Origin: Limnothrix sp. RL_2_0
GTDB lineage: Bacteria > Cyanobacteriota > Cyanobacteriia > Cyanobacteriales > MRBY01
Assembly: GCA_012033055.1 (NCBI GenBank)
Contig: JAAUPR010000036.1
Span: 1-34,597 of the forward strand
DNA length: 34,597 nt
Reading direction: 5' to 3'
Below are positions 27,178-34,597 of this stretch, one piece after another (within the stretch, counting starts at the first letter, position 1; each line of letters starts with the position of its first letter). The notes beneath the pieces are model-generated. The model did no database searches. It saw only the letters and a program-made list of their open reading frames with translations, and was not told the origin of the DNA. A program made the position numbers and the translations under genes.

Positions 27178-27361
27178 TAGCTGTCCGAAAACGCACAGGA
27201 TTCATTATCTCATTGTGCATGAGGATGTCGAAATGCGGCTCGTCTGGGGATGATTTTTCGAGGCTTACTGTTATAAGTCACAGCCATCAAGATTAAGACA
27301 TGAAGTGTGCTTCAAAACCTTATTCTGTAGGGGTTTAACATGTTAACCCCTACCAAGCTTG

Positions 27362-27556
27362 CTAGCCATGACTATAATTACCTTTTTTCTTGGCTTTCCA
27401 AGTGCCGCCGTATCGATAGTGGGGATTATTTTTGGCGATCGCCTGCCAGCAGTCCGGACAGACAAGTTGCCATGTGTGACTAGCATCACTCTGGATTCGA
27501 TAGCAAATAGCCGCGCTTTTTTGGCAATGGGCACAATTCTTTTCCCGGAGCCTCAT
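27362..27556 (-). CDS. Small double-CxxC (zinc-ribbon-like) protein
   Basis: 64 residues with C8-x2-C11 and C33-x2-C36, a fifth Cys at 18 and the end YRYGGTWKAKKK. Two CxxC pairs about 20 residues apart are the signature of a zinc ribbon, and HTWQLVCPDCW fits its second knuckle. Similar small proteins ending YGGTWKAKK are, from memory, common in cyanobacteria, with no known role. It is divergent from the gene at 27607 with 50 bp between starts, a gap that includes a HIP1 site. Confidence 0.8.
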   Translation of the reverse strand: MRLREKNCAHCQKSAAICYRIQSDASHTWQLVCPDCWQAIAKNNPHYRYGGTWKAKKKGNYSHG

Positions 27557-27606
27557 ACTCTGCTGGGCGATCGCCCCATGACGAAGATTATTTGAGCCGT
27601 AAAAAA

Positions 27607-28533
27607 ATGATATATCTTATGGCGGTTAATTTTTCTGGGAAGACGATGGCGGAAGCATTTGAAAAAGGTGGACAGCGAGCGTGGTTCCATGACCATGGCC
27701 ATTGGGGTGGATTTTTCCATACCTACGACAATCTCCAGATCTCTGGATTTGGCGCCCATTTCGATCAACCCCGCAAAATTCACGTTTTTATTCCCCGCGA
27801 TTACGAAGTCAGTGGCGATTGCTACCCCGTGCTCTATTGCAACGATGGGGATGATATTTTCTTTGCCGATGGTGCGTCGGGTCAAAGTTGGCAAGTGGCC
27901 GAACTCCTCAGCCGGATGTATCTCCGGGATCAACTGCCTAAAATGATTGTGGTGGCTATCTGTGCTGGCGATCGCCCCTACGAATATTCCCACATCCCCC
28001 ACAACGGCGGTGGCTTAGAAGACTATGGCCGTTACCTCGCCAAAGGACTTAAACCCTTTATTGACAGCAACTATCGCACCCAGCCCGAGCAAACCCTTCT
28101 CCTCGGAGCAGCCCAAGGCGGACTCGCCGCATTCCACACCGCCACCCAGCATCCCCGCCAATTCCCTAAAGTTGCCGCCCTTTCCCCATCCTTTTGGTTT
28201 GGCCTCGAAAAACAACTCAGTTTGCCCCAAGATTTAGAATCCACCTTTGCGATCGCCCTCCAACATTCCACCCTAATCTTTGCCGCCACACCGATCCTGA
28301 GCAATGGCGAATTACGTCCTCAAATTTATTTAGACTGGGGTGTAAACGCAGATGCCGACCATCCCGAAGAATCACGCACCCGACTCCGAGCCTTAGAAAT
28401 GCGTAAGATTCTCATCCAAGAATTTGGCTACCAAGAAAACGTCGATTTATACACCGTCGAAGATCTATTAGGCCACCACAAAATCGAGTCTTGGCGCGGA
28501 CGACTGCCAATGATTTTACAACTTTTTTTTTAG
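27607..28533 (+). CDS. Esterase D-like alpha/beta-hydrolase fold protein without nucleophile Ser
   Basis: About 308 residues from ATG at 27607 (in-frame ATGs at 27619 and 27646 and a TTG at 27592 are alternatives; the domain starts near 27646). It has the look of the putative esterase family (enterochelin esterase-like): RKIHVFIPRDYE, YPVLYCNDGDD, KMIVVAICAGDR, a strand-elbow LLGAAQGGLAAF and a late EDLLGHHKIESW with the candidate catalytic His. The elbow reads G-A-A-Q-G where relatives, as I recall them, have G-S-S-H-G, so the nucleophile Ser is Ala. The codons are unambiguous (GGA GCA GCC CAA GGC). The fold is otherwise intact, so it may be a non-catalytic binding protein or use another residue. 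Confidence 0.82.
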   Translation: MIYLMAVNFSGKTMAEAFEKGGQRAWFHDHGHWGGFFHTYDNLQISGFGAHFDQPRKIHVFIPRDYEVSGDCYPVLYCNDGDDIFFADGASGQSWQVAELLSRMYLRDQLPKMIVVAICAGDRPYEYSHIPHNGGGLEDYGRYLAKGLKPFIDSNYRTQPEQTLLLGAAQGGLAAFHTATQHPRQFPKVAALSPSFWFGLEKQLSLPQDLESTFAIALQHSTLIFAATPILSNGELRPQIYLDWGVNADADHPEESRTRLRALEMRKILIQEFGYQENVDLYTVEDLLGHHKIESWRGRLPMILQLFF

Positions 28534-28668
28534 GCAAATAGCAACCTAGCGATTTTCATTAAAACCCTTTTTGATAGGCATTTGTCATCGTTGATTGTTC
28601 ACCAATACAGGCGATCGCCCAGTCTCAATTAGGCTCAAACAATTGCCACACACTATGAGGAACACCCT

Positions 28669-29565
28669 TTAGTAAGTGCCATTTTTGGAAGGAGCCGCAT
28701 TTTTTTCTAAGTATTCAATGATTTTTCCAGCAACATCAATCCCAGAGGTTTTCTCAATACCCTCTAAACCGGGAGAAGAATTAATCTCCATCACCACAGG
28801 ACCATGGTTCGAGCGAAGTAAATCCACTCCAGCCACCTTCAGACCCATCGCTTTTGCCGCACGGACAGCAGTACTGCGCTCCTCCGGAGTCAGCTTAATT
28901 TTTGCCGCATTTCCACCACGGTGAAGATTCGAACGAAAATCCCCTTCCGCCCCCTGTCGTTTCATTGAGGCCACCACTTTGTCGCCGATCACAAAGCAAC
29001 GAATGTCCATACCATTGGCTTCTTTGATAAATTCCTGCACCAAAATATTAGCGTCAAGACCCCGGAAAGCCTCAATTACTGACTTTGCAGCTTGGTGAGT
29101 TTCGGCAAGGACGACACCAATACCTTGGGTTCCTTCGAGGAGTTTAATCACAACGGGCGCACCACCAACTGTTTCGAGGAGTCCGTCGATATCTTCGGTG
29201 GCATGGGCAAATCCGGTGACGGGCAAACCAATACCTTTTTGAGCAAGGATCTGGAGGGAGCGTAACTTATCGCGGGAGCGGGAAATGGCTTGGGAGGGGT
29301 TGGGGGTAAAAACGCCCATGACTTCAAATTGACGGACGACGGCATTGCCATAAAAGGTGGCTGATGCGCCGATGCGGGGAATGATCGCGTCAAAGTTTTC
29401 GAGGCGTTCTCCTTGGTAAATGATGAAGGGCTGGTGGGAGGTGATATTCATGTAGCAACGTAGGAAGTTAATCACTCTCGCTTCGTGGCCACGGTTTTCG
29501 GCGGCTTCTTTTAGACGGCTGGTGGAATAGAGTTTGGAGCTTTGGGAGAGGATGGCAATTTTCAT
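28669..29565 (-). CDS. rimK: RimK-type ribosomal protein S6-L-glutamate ligase
   Basis: 298 residues, ATP-grasp ligase. Members add glutamate residues to the C-terminus of ribosomal protein S6 or make poly-glutamate. Visible are the N-terminal domain ([18 protein letters not shown]), [19 protein letters not shown], the ATP-binding [11 protein letters not shown], the VQEFI hinge, the [15 protein letters not shown] strand, and the metal-binding end [16 protein letters not shown]. It overlaps the stop of rimB by 4 bp, so the two are translationally coupled. It ends the four-gene minus-strand run that starts at 31366. Confidence 0.95.
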   Translation of the reverse strand: MKIAILSQSSKLYSTSRLKEAAENRGHEARVINFLRCYMNITSHQPFIIYQGERLENFDAIIPRIGASATFYGNAVVRQFEVMGVFTPNPSQAISRSRDKLRSLQILAQKGIGLPVTGFAHATEDIDGLLETVGGAPVVIKLLEGTQGIGVVLAETHQAAKSVIEAFRGLDANILVQEFIKEANGMDIRCFVIGDKVVASMKRQGAEGDFRSNLHRGGNAAKIKLTPEERSTAVRAAKAMGLKVAGVDLLRSNHGPVVMEINSSPGLEGIEKTSGIDVAGKIIEYLEKNAAPSKNGTY

Positions 29566-30023
29566 GGTTTATCTGGATGATCGGGGGAGCTTTGGAGGAA
29601 AGATTTGCTGACATCGACAAGGAAACGTTTGCGTAGGGCTTGGCGACCTAGCAGCATCCGAAATCCCATGAGGTGACGATTAGTCAGGTTAAGTTCGATA
29701 GGCCATCTTTGGTCGCCGAGCTGGATGTGGGTCTCAATCACGGGACGGGTCTGTTTTTGGCCGTTGGAGCTTTTGATGGGTCGGTGTTCAAGGAGGGGCG
29801 CGATGACGGTGATGGTGTCTTTGATGTCGCGTTGGTGGGGATGAATCTGAAATTGTACGAGTTGGCGATCGCCGTCGGTGGAATATTCAATTTTGGTGGC
29901 ATGGATAGAAGATGATGCGGCTCCGGTATCGATCTTGGCACGAATCACCGGAATCCCAAAATCCGGCAAAGCAATGCATTCACGCCAGCCAATTAGGGTT
30001 AGGGGACTGGTTGATTTTGTCAT
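29562..30023 (-). CDS. rimB: RimB-like retropepsin-fold protease
   Basis: 153 residues. It belongs to the family long annotated as ATP-dependent zinc protease, now seen as retropepsin-like aspartic proteases (RimB) that act with RimK. The catalytic Asp sits in [14 protein letters not shown] (about residue 32), the equivalent of the DTGA motif, and a second conserved stretch [15 protein letters not shown] closes the domain. It overlaps rimK by 4 bp, which fits a glutamate-adding and glutamate-removing pair. Confidence 0.9.
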   Translation of the reverse strand: MTKSTSPLTLIGWRECIALPDFGIPVIRAKIDTGAASSSIHATKIEYSTDGDRQLVQFQIHPHQRDIKDTITVIAPLLEHRPIKSSNGQKQTRPVIETHIQLGDQRWPIELNLTNRHLMGFRMLLGRQALRKRFLVDVSKSFLQSSPDHPDKP

Positions 30024-30040
30024 GGTTTCGACTCAGTTGA

Positions 30041-30823
30041 TTAGCTAGAGGCACTGGTATAAAACCGGAGTGCAAACCGCCAGACGGTATTAGATAGGAC
30101 TAACAATACACTACTCAATCCTGCCGCACCGATAATCCATGGGGTTGGCGATCGCCCAAGCATAGTTTCCGCTGGAATGGTCGTGAGGAACGTCACTGGC
30201 ACAATAAATGTAAAGAAAAATCGATAGGTCGCCGGATACGCCACGATGGGATATCTCCCCGCTTCAAGGAAGCCCCGCAATACTTCTGTGACATTATAGA
30301 TTTTCACAAACCAAATACTCGTCGCCCCCAGCATAAACCAAAGGCTATAGAGAATCAGCACACCGCAACCGACGGGAATTAAGCTGAAAACATAATTCGC
30401 AGGGGACAAGCCGAGGCTGCTACCCATATAGATTAGAATCATTAGCCCCAACAGCAAATCCGGTAAGCCCCATGGTGAAACCATCCTTGTCGAAAGCCAA
30501 AACTGACTACTGATGGGTTTGAGCAGGACGTAATCTAAAGTACCTTGCTGCACTTGATCCACGATGCGGTTGAGGTTCGGGGACAAAAAGGTTTGGGAAA
30601 TGCCTTGCAAAAAAGTGAACATGCCCACCACCAACATCGCCTCTTGCCAAGACCAGCCCGCAAATTGGTAGCCCGTTCGGTAGAACAGAAATAGACTGAA
30701 TAAACTGCCGGCTAAATTCCCCACACTACTCAGGGCAGCGATGACAAAATTAAGTCGGTATTCTAATTCGGCGGCGATCGCCGTTGACCAGAAAAGCCGC
30801 AGAATCCGCCAATATTTCACCAT
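30041..30823 (-). CDS. ABC-2 family permease
   Basis: 260 residues with about six membrane helices. Features of the ABC-2 permease family are the amphipathic N-terminus (MVKYWRILRLFWSTAIAAELEYR) and the loop VQQGTLDYVLLKPIS, which resembles the coupling segment of DUF990-type subunits. Such subunits usually come as a pair with an ATPase; neither a second permease nor an ATPase is in this window, so they must be elsewhere if the transporter functions. It lies 17 bp before rimB and 12 bp after the DUF4330 gene. Confidence 0.85.
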   Translation of the reverse strand: MVKYWRILRLFWSTAIAAELEYRLNFVIAALSSVGNLAGSLFSLFLFYRTGYQFAGWSWQEAMLVVGMFTFLQGISQTFLSPNLNRIVDQVQQGTLDYVLLKPISSQFWLSTRMVSPWGLPDLLLGLMILIYMGSSLGLSPANYVFSLIPVGCGVLILYSLWFMLGATSIWFVKIYNVTEVLRGFLEAGRYPIVAYPATYRFFFTFIVPVTFLTTIPAETMLGRSPTPWIIGAAGLSSVLLVLSNTVWRFALRFYTSASS

Positions 30824-30835
30824 GGAGCGATCGCC

Positions 30836-31366
30836 CTATTCCACTGCGCGAATATCGATCACACTACCATTAAAGTCGTAGTTGTAGCCTTCCAAACGAA
30901 CGGTATGACCAACTTTCACTTTGTTGTTACCAAAGACAAAACCATTGCTGGTGAGCTGGGCATCACTGGTGAGAATAATTCTTAAGTCCGTAATATCAAC
31001 GATCTCTGGGCGAGGATCATCCAAGGCTTTGACTGAACCATCTGGCTGGGGGGCAACGGTGGTACGGGGTAAGCGTTCGATGGATTTAATCCCGACATTG
31101 GCAAAGGGTTGGTTCCGAATTACGACAGAGGTGGTTTCTGATTCCAAAAATTCTTTGACGAAACGATCGGGATCTTTCACGCTCAGGCCACGGATCAGCA
31201 ACTCTACTTCGACGGGTTTAACGTTGACGCCAATCTGAGCCACTGACCCAGAATTTCCCGGCAAAAAGAAGATGCCTATGACGACAGCCCCAACAATGGC
31301 GATCGCCCCGATGTCGAGAATGCTAATTTTGCCAAACAAACGTCCTTTTGAATCCAGCAGAGCCAT
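30836..31366 (-). CDS. DUF4330 family membrane-anchored protein
   Basis: 176 residues. MALLDSKGRLFGKISILDIGA leads into one membrane helix (about 18-36), followed by an extracytoplasmic beta-rich domain of about 135 residues that ends in GHTVRLEGYNYDFNGSVIDI. This is the typical DUF4330 architecture of cyanobacteria; its function is unknown. It is the first gene of the run DUF4330-ABC permease-rimB-rimK, with 12 bp to the permease gene, so it may be an accessory to that transporter (inference). Confidence 0.86.
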   Translation of the reverse strand: MALLDSKGRLFGKISILDIGAIAIVGAVVIGIFFLPGNSGSVAQIGVNVKPVEVELLIRGLSVKDPDRFVKEFLESETTSVVIRNQPFANVGIKSIERLPRTTVAPQPDGSVKALDDPRPEIVDITDLRIILTSDAQLTSNGFVFGNNKVKVGHTVRLEGYNYDFNGSVIDIRAVE

Positions 31367-31421
31367 GGTGTGGGGAAATCCAAGAAATTATTTATTAACT
31401 TAACCCCACATATTATAGGTC

Positions 31422-32330
31422 TTAGGGGAACTGTGCGAGGGGGCCTTTGCGACGAATATCGACGAGATCTACCAGACTTTTTTTCGGTTGCTGCTTGGCT
31501 TGGTTGGCGATCGCCGCGAGCTGTTCTGCCCGGGAAAGTTTTCGAGGGGCTGGCTCAGGATCTGTCACGGGTTCGAGATGCAGTTGGGGCGGGGCAATTT
31601 TGGTCGGTGTAGAGATGCGTAAAGGGGCGATCTCCGGGACAGGTTCAGGCTTCGGTATCGTAATAGTTGAGGTCTGACTAGGAGCAGAAATTTTCGCTAC
31701 CACCGCAGATTTTGCACCTATCTCCCGTGGATGTTTGGGGGAGGCCATACCCTTCTTGCTTGAACGTGATGGCATAATAGTTGCTTTCTGCCGCTGCTTC
31801 GGCTGGGTGGCTTTGTACAACATGTAAGTGATCAGGAAAGAACCTGAAGCACAACTGATAATAATTGCCGCATAGACCCAAAAAGGCACTGACGCATCAT
31901 CAGGACTAGGTTGGACGGGTGCAGGTGCAGGCACTAATTTCGTCGAGGTAGACTCTGCTGGAATGGTTGGGGTGGCGATCGCCCCCGGTTCCTCATTTAC
32001 GTTATCCGCTGGGACTTGGGGTTCGGAAGCTATTTCGTTAATGGCTGCTGGCTCCGGCTTCGGCTCCGGTGTCACAATTTGACTAATACGTTCCCCCACG
32101 GCTGTCACAAGGGAGGCATCGAGTTGGGCCTCAGAAGTCTCGGGCTTGTCGGTGAGCAATGCTAAAAGTGGGTCAATAATCGGCAACTTGGCATTCGGAT
32201 TAACCAAAGTCGTTGTGCCAAAAACACCAAAACACATCATCGCGAACCACGCACCACCGAGCAATAACAGCCGTTCCGGATGGGGTTTCGCTAGTTCAGT
32301 TACCAAGACAGTCTGGGGGGATTTATTCAT
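31422..32330 (-). CDS. Proline-rich two-helix membrane protein, hypothetical
   Basis: 302 residues from ATG at 32330; a TTG at 32339 would add three. It has a first membrane helix at about 22-42, a long Pro/Glu/Ala-rich stretch (about 80-150, with PEPKPEP), a second helix at about 153-172, then a Lys/Pro/Ser-rich basic tail with PEPVPE and a conserved-looking end (SRAEQLAAIANQAKQQPKKSLVDLVDIRRKGPLA). Both ends probably face the cytoplasm. Low-complexity linkers like these occur in cell-wall or scaffold proteins. I do not recognise the family. It is separated from DUF4330 by 55 bp on the same strand. Confidence 0.7.
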   Translation of the reverse strand: MNKSPQTVLVTELAKPHPERLLLLGGAWFAMMCFGVFGTTTLVNPNAKLPIIDPLLALLTDKPETSEAQLDASLVTAVGERISQIVTPEPKPEPAAINEIASEPQVPADNVNEEPGAIATPTIPAESTSTKLVPAPAPVQPSPDDASVPFWVYAAIIISCASGSFLITYMLYKATQPKQRQKATIMPSRSSKKGMASPKHPREIGAKSAVVAKISAPSQTSTITIPKPEPVPEIAPLRISTPTKIAPPQLHLEPVTDPEPAPRKLSRAEQLAAIANQAKQQPKKSLVDLVDIRRKGPLAQFP

Positions 32331-32500
32331 GGACAGCAAGCTCGATGTTCTAACCTAAAAGCATCAAGCTGACAGTTCAAAAGTATTACTTTCTCTTTTT
32401 AAAATAGTCTTAAAAGTAGAAAGAATGAACTAGTTTCTGACAGAATGCGGCAATTTTTAGGACATCTTTAAAAGTATTGATCTCAGCATAGCGAATAATC

Positions 32501-33091
32501 TTAATATTGAGAATTCTGAGGGGTTGGTTTACGTCGAAAAAATTTGGATAGTTGTTTTAAGGCAATACCTAATACGCCAAATACCACCACGATCGCCAGA
32601 AAAGGAATAAAGAGGGCTAGTAAAGATAATACGCCTGCACTTAAGACTTCAGTGGTAGCCATAATGGGGTTTGCTGCGCCCCCGGTCACTGAGGTGGAGG
32701 CTGCTCTTGTGACGGCGGTAAAGCTTTCGACAATTCCGGCAGTTCCTCCGCCTACGGCAATAGCGATCGCCCATTTGAGGAGCGGTTCCATATCGGTCAA
32801 GCCGCTAATACTTGCTGAGGTGATCAATGTGCCAATGGCGATCGCTGTGGGGATTTCGATGGCATCTAAAACGTTGTCCACTACGGGCACATAATAGGCC
32901 AAAACCTCTACCGTGGTGGCGGCGGCGAAAGCGATTAAGGCAGGATAAGTACCCATCCAAGCAAAACTTTCACTTAGGGCAAAATCTCCATAAATAGCCC
33001 CTGCACTCATCACCAGAGGCGGTACAAAAATTCGAAAACCACAAGCCGCGCTTAACGTTACACCGATACAAAGTGCGAGCAAAATATCCAT
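32501..33091 (-). CDS. DUF4126 family integral membrane protein
   Basis: 196 residues from the ATG at 33091 (MDILLALCIGVTLSAACGFRIFVPPL, the typical start); further in-frame starts lie at 33109 (ATG) and 33115 (TTG). It has about five membrane helices with Gly/Ala-rich segments (GGGTAGIVESFTAVTRAASTSVTGGAANP) and a basic tail KFFRRKP. The family is widespread and its function unknown. It is preceded by the histidine kinase gene on the same strand, with 40 bp between the kinase stop and this start. Confidence 0.85.
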   Translation of the reverse strand: MDILLALCIGVTLSAACGFRIFVPPLVMSAGAIYGDFALSESFAWMGTYPALIAFAAATTVEVLAYYVPVVDNVLDAIEIPTAIAIGTLITSASISGLTDMEPLLKWAIAIAVGGGTAGIVESFTAVTRAASTSVTGGAANPIMATTEVLSAGVLSLLALFIPFLAIVVVFGVLGIALKQLSKFFRRKPTPQNSQY

Positions 33092-33131
33092 AATTGTTGA
33101 TCCAGCCATCGGCAAAATTGGCTTTTCTATT

Positions 33132-34597
33132 TTAGGTGTGGACTAAATAATCAAGTTGAAGTTGTTGGGCAATGCTAGGTAAAAGTTGTTCCAGTTTGAG
33201 CGGTTTGTAAAGAATATCGTCGCAGTCCAGTTGTTGGCTTGGGTCTGCTTGGCTATAGAAAATATCTGCCGTAATCACAATAATTTTGGGAGCTTTATAC
33301 TGAGCATTCGCGGCGATCGCCTGATGAATTTTCTGAATAACCGTATGTCCATCCACCGAAGGCATCCGCAAATCCAACAACATCAGATCCGGTTGCCACT
33401 CATACCAAGTCCGAATCCCTTCTCCAGCATTCACCACCGCCTTTGTGGCGAAGCCCAGACCTTCGAGTTGAGCACTTAGCAATTGCCGTTGATCTTTCTG
33501 ATCCTCCACGATGAGCACTTTGGTCGCCGTTATAGATGGTGAGGGTTGTGGCAGAGATAAGCTCTCAGTAGCAACAGAATCGGGCATGGCTAAGGATGGC
33601 GAATCTCCCAAATCAAGAGGCAATGTAAACCAGAAATGACTGCCTTCCCCTGGACAACTACTCACTTCTATTTTGCCGCCCATCATCTGCACCAATTTTT
33701 GGCTAATGGCAAGGCCCAAACCCGTCCCTTGTTTTGACCGTAAACCCGTTGAAGTCTGCTGAAAAGACTGGAAAAGCAATTGCAACTCCTCTGCATCCAT
33801 ACCTTCGCCCGTATCAATTACTTCAAATTTAATGCCTGTCTCTGTCCCAGTCTGTACAGGATTAATGCGGAGGGTGACTTGTCCTGAGGGAGTGAACTTG
33901 ATGGCATTATTTAAGAGATTAATCAGAATCTGTTTGAGCTTCCCTTCGTCTAGACGCATAAGCTCCGGTAAGTTTTCGTTTAACTCACAATAGAGCTTTA
34001 TTTTTTTCTCGCGAGCCGGTAGGTAGACAATATTTCTAATCGTGTTAATGCAGTGGTACAAATCGAACACTTTATAGCAAAGATTGACTCGACCTGCTTC
34101 GATTTGAGACATCGATAAAATGTCATTGATCAGGTTCAACAAATGTTTACTACTTTCGTAAATACTGCCTAGGGAATCAAGTTGATCAACGGTGAGATTG
34201 TCGTCATTTGCCAAAAGTTCAGTAAATCCGAGAATTGCACTTAATGGAGTCCGTAATTCATGGCTCATATTAGCAAGAAATAAGCTTTTTGCTCGGTTAG
34301 CACTTTCTGCTTTTTCTTTGGCTTGACGGAGTTGGACGAATAGCTCTGTTTGCTGGATGGCAATACTCAGCTGGGCGGCAATTTGCAGGAGCATGTCGAT
34401 CTCTTCGGTGCGCCAATGGCGGGGGGCATCGTTCTGATAAACTCCTAATAATCCCCACGGGCGATCGCCAAAAAAGATGGGAATGATAATATATGCTTTT
34501 GCTTCGAAGGACTCTAATAACTTTAGGTAGCAAGGCGTAAGACTCGCTTTAGAGACATCATCCACAGCACGATAGGATATTCCCTTGGCATAAATTC
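33132..34597 (-). CDS. Hybrid sensor histidine kinase (GAF-HisKA-HATPase-REC), 5' end outside window
   Basis: At least 487 residues are visible; the frame stays open to the window edge, so the true start lies beyond 34597. Order: the C-terminal part of a GAF domain (RAVDD to [10 protein letters not shown]), a coiled linker (about 34255-34350), the HisKA motif [10 protein letters not shown] with the phospho-acceptor His, the HATPase boxes ([26 protein letters not shown]), a linker rich in Ser/Pro, and a receiver domain with its Asp in [13 protein letters not shown]. The GAF type is that of cyanobacterial phytochrome-related sensors. It has the Cys that in cyanobacteriochromes binds bilin, but a Tyr (CYLKLL) where His follows in those. 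The signal is unknown. Confidence 0.92.
   Translation of the reverse strand, partial: IYAKGISYRAVDDVSKASLTPCYLKLLESFEAKAYIIIPIFFGDRPWGLLGVYQNDAPRHWRTEEIDMLLQIAAQLSIAIQQTELFVQLRQAKEKAESANRAKSLFLANMSHELRTPLSAILGFTELLANDDNLTVDQLDSLGSIYESSKHLLNLINDILSMSQIEAGRVNLCYKVFDLYHCINTIRNIVYLPAREKKIKLYCELNENLPELMRLDEGKLKQILINLLNNAIKFTPSGQVTLRINPVQTGTETGIKFEVIDTGEGMDAEELQLLFQSFQQTSTGLRSKQGTGLGLAISQKLVQMMGGKIEVSSCPGEGSHFWFTLPLDLGDSPSLAMPDSVATESLSLPQPSPSITATKVLIVEDQKDQRQLLSAQLEGLGFATKAVVNAGEGIRTWYEWQPDLMLLDLRMPSVDGHTVIQKIHQAIAANAQYKAPKIIVITADIFYSQADPSQQLDCDDILYKPLKLEQLLPSIAQQLQLDYLVHT

Overview
The window is chromosomal DNA from a cyanobacterium. The evidence is photosystem II genes (psbH, psbN), a cyanobacterial NDH-1 subunit (ndhD), a heme-copper oxidase cluster of cyanobacterial type, several protein families confined mostly to cyanobacteria (DUF3110, DUF3352, DUF4330), and very dense HIP1 palindromes (GCGATCGC, about 70 by eye, roughly one per 490 bp). 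Base composition is moderate. The content would suit a Picosynechococcus/Synechococcus PCC 7002-like or related unicellular or filamentous genus, but I cannot place it more closely without a search. There are no tRNA or rRNA genes, CRISPR arrays, transposases or prophage genes.

Layout. 1-2040: a stand-alone groEL2 chaperonin gene with an upstream CIRCE operator and two tandem copies of a terminator-bearing repeat downstream. 2297-3834: a CHAT protease-like/FHA gene broken by a frameshift. 3910-4632: an acidic OB-fold membrane protein. 4633-5457: a gene-poor stretch with a CRP-like palindrome and two candidate small proteins. 5458-9723: ilvC, map, a small membrane protein, a frameshifted HAD phosphatase and an SPFH/prohibitin-like protein. 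9710-16866: a frameshifted Orn/Lys/Arg decarboxylase and ctaB-ctaA on the minus strand, divergent from ctaC-ctaD-ctaE; together these form the aa3-type respiratory oxidase and its heme A supply. 17005-18885: a damaged HTH gene and ndhD. 19196-21148: rhodanese, hrcA (the repressor expected to act on the CIRCE site of groEL2) and DUF3110. 21608-22878: an exported protein and the divergent psbH/psbN pair. 23117-27177: a TPR-containing Ser/Thr kinase and a DUF3352 protein. 27362-28533: a CxxC mini-protein divergent from an esterase-fold protein that has lost its nucleophile. 28669-33091: rimK, rimB, an ABC-2 permease, DUF4330, a proline-rich membrane protein and DUF4126. 33132-34597: a hybrid histidine kinase cut by the window edge.

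The most striking pattern is that all four genes needing a frame correction (CHAT-FHA, HAD, decarboxylase, HTH) are each restored by one extra base, and the proposed missing base lies within or a few bases from a HIP1 palindrome in three cases, and can be placed next to one in the fourth. This means either indel mutation focused on HIP1 or, at least as likely, systematic base-calling error at a methylated motif. It should be settled before any of these genes is called a pseudogene. Beyond that I do not see a clear new multi-gene system. The best candidates for unusual biology are the nucleophile-less esterase-fold protein, the CRP-site/small-ORF region, and the rimK-rimB-transporter operon.
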